Positions 33,788 through 43,823 of a stretch of 64,000 nucleotides of DNA are shown piece by piece (the stretch's first letter is position 1; the number at the start of each line of letters is the position of its first letter). Origin of the DNA: Trichaptum fuscoviolaceum (taxonomy: Eukaryota; Basidiomycota; Agaricomycetes; Hymenochaetales; Trichaptaceae); contig CAJSYZ010000005.1 in assembly GCA_910574455.1 (NCBI GenBank), positions 1,984,001 through 2,048,000 of the forward strand, read 5' to 3'. The notes beneath the pieces were generated by a model. It searched no databases, had not been told where the DNA came from, and saw only the letters and a list, made by a program, of their open reading frames with translations. Position numbers and translations under genes: made by a program.

Positions 33788-34396
33788 AGTCTCGTTACCA
33801 GACCAGGCTACTTTCCGGTTTGTCTGCCTGTGGCAGACACGGCGTAGCCGGTCTGGTTTCCAAGCGTTAAATTTAGCTGAAGATGCAGGGAGTTTGAATT
33901 AAATACAAATGTAGTAGTGGTTTCGTAGATACAATCATGTAATCAGGGACTAAAAGTTTAGTTTTATTTACGGAACATTGCCGTCACGGTGTGACATAGA
34001 CGCGTGCCAACTGATGTGTGAATACAACGTCGAAAGCACAATTTCGGGGCGATTTTTTTGATCAAAACTCACACATATCCACAATGTCAAGCAAGAGAAG
34101 ACCATGGCAATGTTGATCAAGTTACAAGACGCATGTCGTAAAACGAGAGAAAGGAAAAAGACTCACCAGAGGCGACCCTGGCACTATGGGCATGACAAAA
34201 ATATGAATTAATGAGAAAGTCTAGAATTAAGCTACTATTACATGAGCGAGACCTATGATATCACTACCTTACGTGGGTTTATTTCAAACTCCCTGCATCA
34301 TCAGCTAATTTAAGAGGCTCGGATACCAGGCCGGCTACGCCGAGTCTGCCACAGCAGACATATACAAAAAAGTAGCCTGGCCTGGTCACGAGGCTA
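33788..34396. mobile_element. TIR element of about 0.6 kb, non-coding
   Basis: A left terminal segment (33788 to about 33898) containing ACCAGACCAGGCTAC, GTGGCAGAC, CGGCGTAGCCGG and GATGCAGGGAGTTTGAA is mirrored at 34281-34396 as its diverged inverted complement. The inner 380 bp has no gene. The exact ends and target duplication are not resolved. It lies just outside the foldback element and 116 bp from the tRNA-Asp. Confidence 0.7.
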
Positions 34397-34512
34397 CAGA
34401 TTCGATTCGGTTAGGTACTATGTAAGTAACTTAAATGCAGTCAAGATGCAATAACTTACTCATAGCCCCAGAACTTGAAATAGTAGTAAGTATACTAGTA
34501 GTAAAAACAAAA

Positions 34513-34601
34513 CTCCCTGGCGGGGAGTCGAACCCCGCTCTCGCGCGGTTCTATTGACGATAATGACAGGCGCGTGTACTGAACCGATATACTACCAGGG
34601 A
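34513..34601 (-). tRNA. tRNA-Asp (GTC) with a 16-nt intron
   Basis: Read on the minus strand, TCCCTGG pairs with CCAGGGA to form the acceptor stem. The D-arm follows, then anticodon stem CGCGC/GCGCG with anticodon GTC (plus-strand 34565-34567), and T-arm CGGGG-TTCGACT-CCCCG. A 16-nt insertion (34548-34563) lies one base 3' of the anticodon, the canonical tRNA intron position. The discriminator base is G. Box B (GGTTCGACTCC) is intact. Confidence 0.93.
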
Positions 34602-34742
34602 TGATATCAAATTAGCAAGCATGTGCATTATAGTTTACAAGTTCTGTACTTGTACTGTTAGCTGCAGGTGACTATGCCATCATGATAGAGATAAGCTCCA
34701 AGCAAGATCTGCAATACCGATACGAAGCTAGCTCGATTGATC

Positions 34743-36462
34743 TCATTTGGAGTGTCGTAATATGCTCTGCCCTAGAACATCGAGTCCTTTGTGCACATCC
34801 TCTGTAGGGTGGCTTTGCCATACCCAATCCCATTGTCGCTCAATTGCAGGACCTAGATTTGCATAGTCCTCGCCCAACAGAGGATGGTTTAACTCGTACA
34901 TCAATCCAGACTCCGCCGAACCCCGAAGGACATGATTTGCGAGTGGGAGTCGTACAGCTTCATAAGCTTTCAGCACCTCGCGTAATGAGTCTTTCGTAGC
35001 GAGGGAGCTTCCCAGAAGCTGCGCGAGCACGTAAGCGTCCTAAAGGGAAACGTTAGATTCCCGTCTCAGGTTGGAGGTATGCTCGGTTAACAAACCTCAA
35101 TTGCTTGGCCCGCTCCAGCACCTTGGTGAGGAAGCATAGCGTGTGCCTTCAGAGCATAGTGAGTACAGCTGTCGATCTGAGAGAATGGGCGACGTACTGA
35201 ATCTCCGATGAGAGCTATATTGTTCTTCACGTAGAAGGGTAGTGGATTTAAGGCATGCAAAGCCCACTTGGTTGGTTTGTCGATAAGCTGTGAAGAAGAA
35301 GATGTATAGGACTACTGCGATGAGAAAGGAGGATTCACTTACCTCAAGAAGCGTTCGAACTTCTGGCTCCCAACCATCGTAACACTCAAGGAGTTCGTCC
35401 TTTTGGCAATCAGTCACCCATGGTCCTTCGTACGTAGTTCCGGCCTTGTCGTTGTGGGAATCGAACGTAATAACGTTCACGATGTCACCTTGCGCTATGG
35501 AGTAGCTAACAACGTGCTGGAAAGTGTAAGCGAGGAGGAACAACCAGATGAAGCTCAGATGTCTTACCTTGCCTTTTCCGCAATACTAATCCTGATCAAT
35601 AAATGTTCCTTGTAGCAAATTCTGTACTCACCATCATTGGCCTCTGTACAGCACTATGAAGAGTTCCGTCTTCGTGAGTAGGAAGCTGACTAGAATTGAT
35701 TAGTCCCCGATAAGCGATTGTTCCAGTCCAAGACGGTTCTACGAAAGTGCGTAATTCCGGATGATCTCTGCTCAGTGACTCATAGAGCTGCTTGCGAACA
35801 ACAGATTTCACTCCGTCGCAGCCAATCAATACGTCACAAGCAGCATTCGAACCGTCCTCAAAGATCAGATTAATTTTGCCGTGATCAGCGTGTTCATAAG
35901 AGGACAATCTCTTTCCGAAGTGTGCGATTTGGTCTGGAAGATGATTAACGAAAACGTCAAGGAATTGAGCCCTATGAAAGCGTATACAGCCGTCTATACG
36001 CAACGTTAGGAACAATCGAAAGCTGTTTCACTATAAGCTTACGAGGCATTTCTACTAAACGAAATCGAAAGCCTTCACTAGGTTGATCCGATCGCCGGTA
36101 ATCAAAACCGACACCTGTAGTTAAAATTCATATGAGCGCTGCAATTTAGTTCGACTGGAACAAGGCTCTACCAATGGAACCGTCCGGAGGCGCATGTGCA
36201 ATCTTCGAGAATTCATCAGCTAGACCCATGAGCTCCAATATAATCCACGTCTTTGTCCATATCATCACACCAGCGCCGATTTCTCTGAAACGTTGCGCAG
36301 CCTCGTATACATGAACATCGATGTCTTCATATCGTGAAAGTGCGACAGCTAAGCACAGGCCACTAATTCCACCACCGCTTCCGATGTTCAAGTCAGAAAT
36401 ATAAATATCTATGGATCTCGAAGAACTCACCAGATTGCCACACTGAATTTCTTGTCCGTCAT
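34743..36462 (-). CDS. FAD-dependent monooxygenase, salicylate-hydroxylase-like
   Basis: Nine exons join in frame to 433 aa: complement 36431..36462, 36172..36377, 36043..36114, 35632..35993, 35568..35585, 35343..35516, 35198..35287, 35096..35146 and 34743..35039. This is a class A flavoprotein monooxygenase (FAD, NAD(P)H), which hydroxylates aromatic acids such as salicylate in the cytosol; the substrate here is unknown. Seen: the Rossmann motif CGGGISGL (residues 11-18), DVLIGCDGVKSVVR (second FAD/NADPH motif), and GDSAHAMLPHQGAGAGQAIEDA (about 316-337). Length is normal. Exon 5 is only 18 nt (YCGKGK). It is divergent from the ILV3-like gene with 577 bp between starts, so the two could share regulation. 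Confidence 0.85.
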
Positions 36463-37039
36463 GCTATAGAAAAGCACCAACTCAGGTCAAGGAGCTCCCA
36501 GTGGAATATCGATAGAGGGCACGATAGCTTAATTCCTCCTCCATATCTGAATTCGTGCGAAGCATTCTTGCAGCCGGCGTGAGTCTGATTTACTCATTAA
36601 TGGTACTCATGGGAGAAGTACAAGAGAAGTACAACCAACGATGCCGGTGCTCAGGCTAACTTTGTTAGCTACTAAAAATAGGTGCCGGCAGTGATCGACC
36701 AACACTTATCTAGACTTCAACCTCAACGACACAACTGCCTCGGGCTGGAGCACCAACTCAACTCACTTTCTTTGATCCTGGACATGGTCAAAGCGAAGAA
36801 AATGGAATATCGAGAATCTCAAGCGCTGGTTTGTTGAATGTTGAATGAGTGTTGCAATCGGAGTGCTCGGATTTGATGTCCCATGATCATCCATGGCCCT
36901 TGGCTAGCCTTCTCTACCTCGGACCGGGTTCACGAAAAGAAGCATGTAACGGGCTCCCGTCTTGCTTGACCCGAGGGCTACATATCAACCTTCAAGGGTG
37001 AATTGACAGCGATCATAGCTGCAACAGACTACATTCACA
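36463..37039. promoter_or_regulatory. Divergent intergenic region, monooxygenase/ILV3-like
   Basis: No gene lies in these 577 bp between two divergently transcribed metabolic genes, so both promoters must lie here. I did not find a diagnostic binding motif. Confidence 0.5.
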
Positions 37040-40000
37040 ATGTCTTCAGACGGTGTTCAGATGTATGTTGTAAATTCAATACGTACATTGGCGTCAGTAC
37101 GGCTCCTCATACTTTCTCTTCAAGCCATTCCATTGGGAAACCATCTTCAGATGCCCCATCTCTCAATAAGATCTCGAGTCAATTGACTCAGAACAAGGTA
37201 AGGAGCAGACAATTGATGTATGGTAGCAGGAGGCTAATGGTGGCCGCAATGTTGTACCAGGCTCGGGGTGGTGCTCAGGCCATGCGTGAGTCCTATGAAA
37301 ATGCGCAGGAGTAACTGCTAACTTATCCAATAACAGTCTATGCTGTTGGATTAACCGAAACAGATATGAACAGACCTCAGGCACAGTGACAATATCCTTT
37401 GACCTCAGAAACCAGTTTACAAATACTTCAAGTTAGATTGGGATCTCACCGATTTGGTGGGAAGGTCAGTGCCATTTGCGCTCCCATACAACGACTTGAC
37501 TTCATAAATTTTCAGGTAACCCATGCAATATGCATCTTCTTGATCTGGCAAAGGAGGTGAAGAAAGGCTGTGCAGACGAAGACCTCGTTGGTCTGATCTT
37601 CAATACCATCGGTGTCAGGTAATGTGTTAATACTATACTTAACGTTTATGCAATTGAAAAGGAACACAGTGATGCCATTACCATGGGCACCGATGGTCTG
37701 TTAATCAATGCATCCGTTTTGTTTTGACTTATCTGATAAAAATAAACTTCCTAGGAATGCGCTACTCGTGAGCCAGTATTCTGATAGTCAAACGCCCCTC
37801 TTCTGACATGGTCTCACAGGCTTCCAAGTCGTGACTTAATAGCAGACTCAATCGAATCGGTAGGAGTCCTGCTTGATGTATATGTTTCTCTGAATATATA
37901 GCACTTTATTGGATAGGTCATTATGGTATATTGCACTCTCTGGAACTTAACAGCAGATTCTGATCCCAAATCCATGAAGGCGCAACATTATGACGCAAAC
38001 ATAGCAATTCCAGGATGTGATAAGAACATGCCTGGATGCCTGATCGCGGCTCTGCGACACAACAGGCCCACGATCATTGTTTATGGTGGTACGATTCAAG
38101 CAGGTGTTCGGCATGTTGATTGCCCCGCCATGGGTTACGCGAAGGGCGATACAGTCAACATCTCGGATGCCTTTGAATCTTTCGGTGAACTGATCATCTT
38201 TGTTCACGGTTTTGAATTATTATCTGAATGACTGTATCAGGGGCATTTACCGTCGGCAAAATCAATGATGAAGAAAGATTCGACGTTGTTCGCCATGCCT
38301 GCCCTGGACCGGGAGGCTGTGGCGGCATGTATACGTGCGTAGACGCTTAGACCTATGGAATAAGCTCTGCGATGGGGTACGAACCAACGATGATCATTAA
38401 ACAGGGCAAATACGATGAGCTCGGCTTTGGAAGTCCTTGGGATGTCTCTGCCATACTCCTCCGGTCTTCCGGCGCTTTATCCTGGTTCATACATTTACTT
38501 AAAGCCGCTTTTTATATTCATTAATTTCTGGAATAGCAAAGATACAGGAATGCCACCGGGCTGCGAAATTCCTCAAGAATTTACTCGAGAAAGACATAAA
38601 GCCGAGGTAACATATATATATGTGTGCACGGATCGGGAATTCCCAAAACTTATCTTGCTTCAGGGACATCCTGACGCGCAACTCCCTGCTGAATGCAATT
38701 GCTGTGATCCAAGTTATCGGTGGATCGACTAATGCTGTATGTTCTTTTATTTCATTGTGCTCTGGCGTCTGTGAACGAACTTTCCACAGGTCCTCCATCT
38801 TTTGGCCATCGCTCGCGCCGCGGATATACCTCTAACCATAGATGATTTCCAACTAGTCGCAGAAAAGACTCCGTATCTTGCGGACCTTAAGTAAGGCTGC
38901 TAGAATATCGAACGATGTTGGGGCCATCTTGCACTAATCTTCTGTTTTCACAGACCATCAGGAAAATACTATATGGAAGATCTCCACAAAGTCGGCGGCA
39001 TTCCTGCCGTGCTAAAGTATCTGCTGGAGCATACGGACCTTATTGATGGCACCCAATTGACAGTCACCGGCAAGACGCTTGCGGAGAATGTTGCTGATGC
39101 AGTGGTCTTGCAATTCGATAACCAGGATGTCGTTAGGCCGCTCAGCAATCCTATCAAAGCTACAGGACATATCACTATTATGAGGGGAAGCCTCTGTCCT
39201 GGGAGTGCGGTGGCTAAACTTACGGGCAAAGAAGGTCTCCGATTCGAAGTAGGAGAAGTTCCTTTGTGTTTTGTCTTAACTCCGATATTGAAACCAATTT
39301 GAAAGGGGACGGCGAAGTGTTTCGACACGTACGTTGGATGCTGATAGCGCTATACACGGTATGTTGTTAACAAGGATTCGGGTTGCAGATTGGACGGCTT
39401 CTATCCGGCTCTCGCCGCTGGTGAAATTAAACCTGGAACTGTCTGCATCTTTAGATATCAAGGTCCAAAAGGCGCGCCCGGAATGCCAGAGGCAAGTTAA
39501 ACAAAATCAATTTATTTACAACTGTTAAATCCAGGCGGTTGATCGGACATATTCTAGATGCTGGGTATGTTTCCTGATATCCTAAATCCAACGTAGTCTA
39601 AAATGATGGACATTGTGTAGGTCCAACTGGAGCTCTGATGGGAGCTGGGTTAGGCTCGTCCACATGCCTAATTACGGATGGTCGGTTTTCCGGCGCTTCA
39701 CGCGGGTTCATCATTGGTGAGCAGCGCTGCCTTTAGGCGAATATCCTGAACGCGGTGTCGAGATTTCACCACCGATTGAATCTGACTGAAATTAAAATAA
39801 ATTAATCGCGTTCATCAGGACACGTTGTACCTGAGGCCCAAGTCGGCGGTCCTATCGCGCTTGTTGAGGATGGCGACAAGATCATCGTTGACGCACAATC
39901 TCGAACGATCGAATGGCTTGTAGATGAGGACACAAAAGCACAGCGTCAAGCCGAATGGGAAAGTAACAGACCGTCACTGAGAGTGAAGCGTGGCGTGCTC

Positions 40001-40117
40001 TTCCGATATGCTCGGGATGTTGCAGTGAGTCTCTTTCAAGCGATCCTCATTGTGTTCTGTGTTTCATAGACAAATATGTTCTTCCAGCCGGCGAGCGAAG
40101 GGGCGTACTGCGACTAA
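37040..40117 (+). CDS. ILV3: Dihydroxy-acid dehydratase (ILV3/IlvD family), 23 exons
   Basis: Twenty-three exons join in frame to 597 aa: 37040..37062, 37098..37197, 37261..37285, 37337..37380, 37437..37464, 37516..37618, 37670..37695, 37755..37767, 37820..37859, 37917..37925, 37980..38184, 38241..38334, 38405..38484, 38537..38606, 38664..38736, 38790..38890, 38954..39248, 39306..39328, 39389..39491, 39558..39564, 39621..39716, 39819..40024, 40088..40117. The enzyme converts dihydroxyisovalerate and dihydroxymethylvalerate to keto acids for Val/Leu/Ile. Iron-sulfur cysteines are in [15 protein letters not shown] (Cys about 150) and [16 protein letters not shown]. Signature 2 is [13 protein letters not shown], and the C-terminus is ASEGAYCD. 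The N-terminus (MSSDGVQI) is not an obvious mitochondrial presequence. Introns 4 and 19 start with GC. Confidence 0.85.
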
Positions 40118-40442
40118 CTTGAGTGCTGTGAGAATATATGTTTTCGACGGGGAGGAATGGAATGAAAGGCAAGAGATCCTATCCAGATATGTTTGCTCCT
40201 AAAACATCATTGTTACAACAGAGTATATGGAAATACAATGATTGCTCATCATGGTCGACTTTAAGAAGATCGATAGTCGTGTTAAGTTATATTAAGCAGC
40301 ATGAGCTATGTCCGTCCAAATAAAAATATCGCCAGAGCCTGTCGTAGGCGTAAACATGGTTGTAGACGTATCTGCATAGAGAGGAATACTCGTCAGTCAT
40401 ACACAGAGCAAGTACATCAACGGGGTTGAACACGTACGAGGT
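40118..40442. other. Short gap with no gene
   Basis: These 325 bp separate the convergent ends of the ILV3-like gene and the membrane-protein gene. Nothing beyond 3' flank sequence is seen. Confidence 0.5.
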
Positions 40443-41368
40443 TCATGAAGGAGGATATAGATGCTTAGGAATGGAAGAATCGGTATTCCGATAAGCGTAA
40501 TCATCAACTGCGATAGCTTGTCCCTCTAAGGTGTTCAGTTCCGAAGCTGTAGTATTTGCTAGATTGGTCGTATTGTCGCTTGTACTCCCAATGTTGTTTG
40601 AGTGTGACCTCTGTATTCGACCTTTGGAGTCTCTACGATTCACATTCTCTGCGGAGGCCTGACGTGAGCCGTTCGTAGACCAGATTGTCGACATTCGAGT
40701 GAAGGCTTCTGGACGTCGCGGTGGTCGTCCTTTCCAATGGCTCTTCAGATTTGGACCCGATCCCTCCTCTACCGTATTAGCGTTGCCACTAACATACTCG
40801 TCGTCCTTCCCGAGTTCCCCACCGTCTCTCTCAATCCCTCCATTTGCTTTCTCTTTTCCTTTTCCAGTCCCTTCTTTTCGTCTCTCCTTCCTCTTTTCCT
40901 TTCCAACAATCACCCGCTCGCCCGGTTTATACTGACCTTGAACGACGGCGGGGTCCGGAGGAACAATGAATACCTCCGGCTTAGGATGCTCGTCCACCAA
41001 GTCAAGTCGCCCAACTTTCTTATACTTCTTCTTTCGCTTGTGGCGCTTCCAAAGCGCTGCGACGAGAGCGACGATCCAAGCAAGTACGACACATGTTCCG
41101 GAGATTGTTCCCGCAATGATAGGTGTCAAAGCCTTCTGTCTGAGGTATAAGAAACCCTGGTTATAATTCCTGCCCACTATACGAGAAGATAGGTAGCTCA
41201 CCCATTCGGAAGTGCAGCAGCCTCACTCGAGGATTCTGCAAAGACATCCACGGTCGGTGTGGCCTGGTGATGCCCCTCTAAATAATAAGTGTCAGGAGCC
41301 AAGCTATTGTATGTCTGCCAGCTTCAACTGCCACTGAGACATACCTATCCGTGCAATAATCGGCATGT
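40443..41368 (-). CDS. Single-pass membrane protein of unknown function, 264 aa
   Basis: Exons complement 41347..41368, 41202..41277 and 40443..41139 join in frame. A short N-terminal part (residues 1-36) precedes one strong membrane helix (about residues 38-63, PIIAGTISGTCVVLAWIVAL). This is followed at once by a basic WKRHKRKKKYKK stop-transfer stretch, which places the long C-terminal part in the cytosol. That tail is rich in Lys, Glu, Ser and Asn and looks disordered. The arrangement resembles fungal single-TM sensors or other type I/III proteins, but there is no clear signal peptide or ectodomain, so the function is open. The ATG at 41368 starts a 22-nt first exon; the internal join uses the CCTCAG acceptor that keeps the membrane helix in frame. 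Confidence 0.6.
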
Positions 41369-41677
41369 CGCCTGATGTATGGCTTCTCGTCGACTACTAC
41401 GAGAAGTACATGTGAAGCGAAGATGATGTCTGTGTGGAGTGCAGACAACTTTGCTTGCGGGTGCCTGCCACAGCGCTGAAAGCGGCTCCCGCTGACGTCT
41501 GTTTACTGAGTTCAGTGCACTTTGCTATGATTACTCATTCGAATATAGTAAGTGCATCATTGCATACATTTAATGTGAGCACTACATTTCATTCGTTGTA
41601 AAAGATCTGACTTGCGTGTACATATTTCAACGAAATTTATTCACAGGTGGCTGATATATCGAACTATCGAACACGAT
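41369..41677. other. Gap with no gene
   Basis: About 300 bp between the membrane-protein start and the 3' end of the first DJ-1-like gene. No motif was recognised. Confidence 0.4.
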
Positions 41678-42558
41678 TTAGACGGAGGGATAATGCTCAA
41701 CGTCGCCCCAAATCTCAGCGAATTCATCATCATATTGGTCGTGATTGCGCAATTCGACAATGTTTCGAATGCCAGTGGTAAAGTCATCGCCTACAAGATG
41801 GCTGAGGAATCTGCAGCCATGTCTAACCCTTAAGTGCGAATGAGTTATAATGTAAGCTATTCTAGCGAGAGCAAGAACAAAGGCCCACCTGCAGTAATCC
41901 CGGAACTACTCCAAATATTTCCGTCTTGAACCCATCGCGCCGGTGCATACCAGGTGATTGCAGGATGCTCTTCTGCCGTCTGACGCTGCATGTCTCGTGC
42001 ATAAGGAGATAAGGAATTGACATTGTAAGAAATAGCACAGACCTTGCAGTCCTTAAAGGCCTTCTTGTTCGTTGTTGCCTTTTTGCCATCCAAGATCCCG
42101 CTCATCGCGAGAACCCAAGCTCCCGTACACACAGATAAGACATACTTCGCATTCGGTGTCTGGAGTTTGATGAATTCTAACAAGTCCTTTGGGCAGTGAT
42201 CCGGCCGAGCTCCTGGACCTAAAATCATGCCACGGGACGACATCAATAATGCTTCTTCTCGGGAAGCGAGTAAGAGTGCCATACCTCCGGGAACAAGGAG
42301 AATGTCGAATTGCTGCCAATTGTCCGCTAAAATCAAGTCCTTGTAGGCGGCGTCTGGTACGATACGAGGCCCAAACGCTGGCTGCACGTATTCCAACTCG
42401 CTCGAGAGATATGTGATTTTGAGACTCAAACGCGGGGGAGGATCAATGCCACCAGGGTTCTTAGCATTAACAAAACCAAAGAGTTCGACAGGCCCTTGAT
42501 AGTCTTGAGCATCGACCGCATTGAAGAGGCAGACCGCGACAGTCAGTTCCGCAGACAT
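41678..42558 (-). CDS. DJ-1/PfpI-family protein, copy 1, C-terminal frameshift
   Basis: Exons complement 42285..42558, 42043..42218, 41889..41985 and 41678..41828. The DJ-1/PfpI fold includes isonitrile hydratases, glyoxalases and proteases. The nucleoph­ile-elbow Cys lies in YVLSVCTGAWVLA, with VAVCLFNAVDAQDYQGPVEL at the N-terminus as in InhA-like isonitrile hydratases. The structure parallels copy 2 exon by exon (exon 2 is 176 nt in both). Introns 1 (66 nt) and 2 (57 nt) are multiples of three without stops, so unspliced RNA stays open from 42558 to 41889. In exon 4 the frame slips by one base at about 41810-41815. As written, the protein stops early and lacks the last 35-40 conserved residues. 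The reaction and substrate are not predictable from sequence. Confidence 0.75.
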
Positions 42559-42734
42559 ACTTGACGATATGAGGTTTCTGGCTGGTGCTGGTCGAAAGAC
42601 AAGAACGACACAAGCTTAGGGGGACGAGACTTAATGACCTCGAAGCAACGCCACACACACGCGACCAGTGATACTCTAGATTCCCATTTTTGACAGCATG
42701 AATATAAACGCTTTGCTTGACAGGATTGGAAGGA

Positions 42735-43577
42735 CTATACGAGTCCGTAAAACTCAGCGAACTCATCATCACCTTCTTCTTTGGCGTTCAGCTCAATTAT
42801 TCCGCGTATGACCTTCGCAACATCGTCTCCGACAAGATGAACAAGAAATGCATTTGCCATATCCATACCTCAGAATTCAAGATTAGATATTTTTGCTATG
42901 CTGTTCTGGCGGAAACTCACCTGCCGTCACCCCGGAGCTTGTCCATATATTTCCGTCAGTCGTCCACCTCGCTTTCGCAACCCAATCGATGTTCTTACTT
43001 GTTGCATCCTAGTATATCGTTGATTAATATAAATTTCTTAACGACAATGACCAAGTCCAACCTTACATATCTTAAAAGCTGCTTTATTCGTCGTAGCCTT
43101 CTTCCCTTCAAGAATTCCAGCTCCAGCGAGGACCCATGACCCAGTGCATACGCTCAGAATGTATTTCGCTCCAGGAGCTTGGTGTTTGATGAACTCAAGC
43201 AAATCGTCAGGAACTAAGCCAGGTCGTGCACCAGCACCTAATCACTTCTAAATCAGCAAGAGAAATGGTTAACAATATTAAACCTGGCTCGTCATACCTC
43301 CAGGAACAAGAAATATATCAAACTGTTGATTTTTATTGATCACGTCTCTGTACGTTCCTTGCGGAATGACATCTGGGCCAGAGTCGGGGGATACAGGATC
43401 CAAAGTGTGCGAAAGGAAAGTGAAACGTAGAGAATACTTTGGAGAGGGGGTGAAGTATCTCTTCTCCAATGCTTCTGTCTTCAAAAAGCCGAGCAGTTGG
43501 ACAGGCCCCTGATAGTCAAGAGCCGTGACATTTGGGAACAGACAGACTGCGATGCTAAGCTCTTTTATATCCGACAT
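42735..43577 (-). CDS. DJ-1/PfpI-family protein, copy 2, intact
   Basis: Exons complement 43298..43577, 43062..43237, 42921..43008 and 42735..42868 join in frame to 225 aa. It has the same architecture as copy 1: VAVCLF-like start (IAVCLFPNVTALDYQGPVQL), FDIFLVPGG, ARPGLVPDDLLEFIKHQ, nucleophile Cys in YILSVCTGSWVLAGAGILEG, WTTDGNIWTSSGVTAGMDMA and a full C-terminus with LVHLVGDD. The ATG at 43577 (MSDIKE) matches the short N-terminus of the family; an upstream in-frame ATG at 43628 would add 17 residues. It lies head-to-tail 177 bp from copy 1, so tandem duplication is likely. Cytosolic. Substrate unknown; isonitrile hydratase-like activity is only a family-level guess. Confidence 0.82.
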
Positions 43578-43823
43578 CACTCGTTGATGGTCGCTCGTAA
43601 AGGATACTGGAGACGCTGTGAACTTCAACTTCGGTCTTCATAACGAGGGTGAGAGTAAAGGCAACTTGAAGCGAGGACACGGCATCGGATTCAAGACTTT
43701 CAAGTATTGATTACTAATTATGTAATATAATAACATGTGAATTCCAGTTTCGCTCAAAGTCCGCTCCAGCGTTTCCCGTTTTACCGCGACGATCCGCAGG
43801 ACTCTTTCTTCATAACCTTCATA

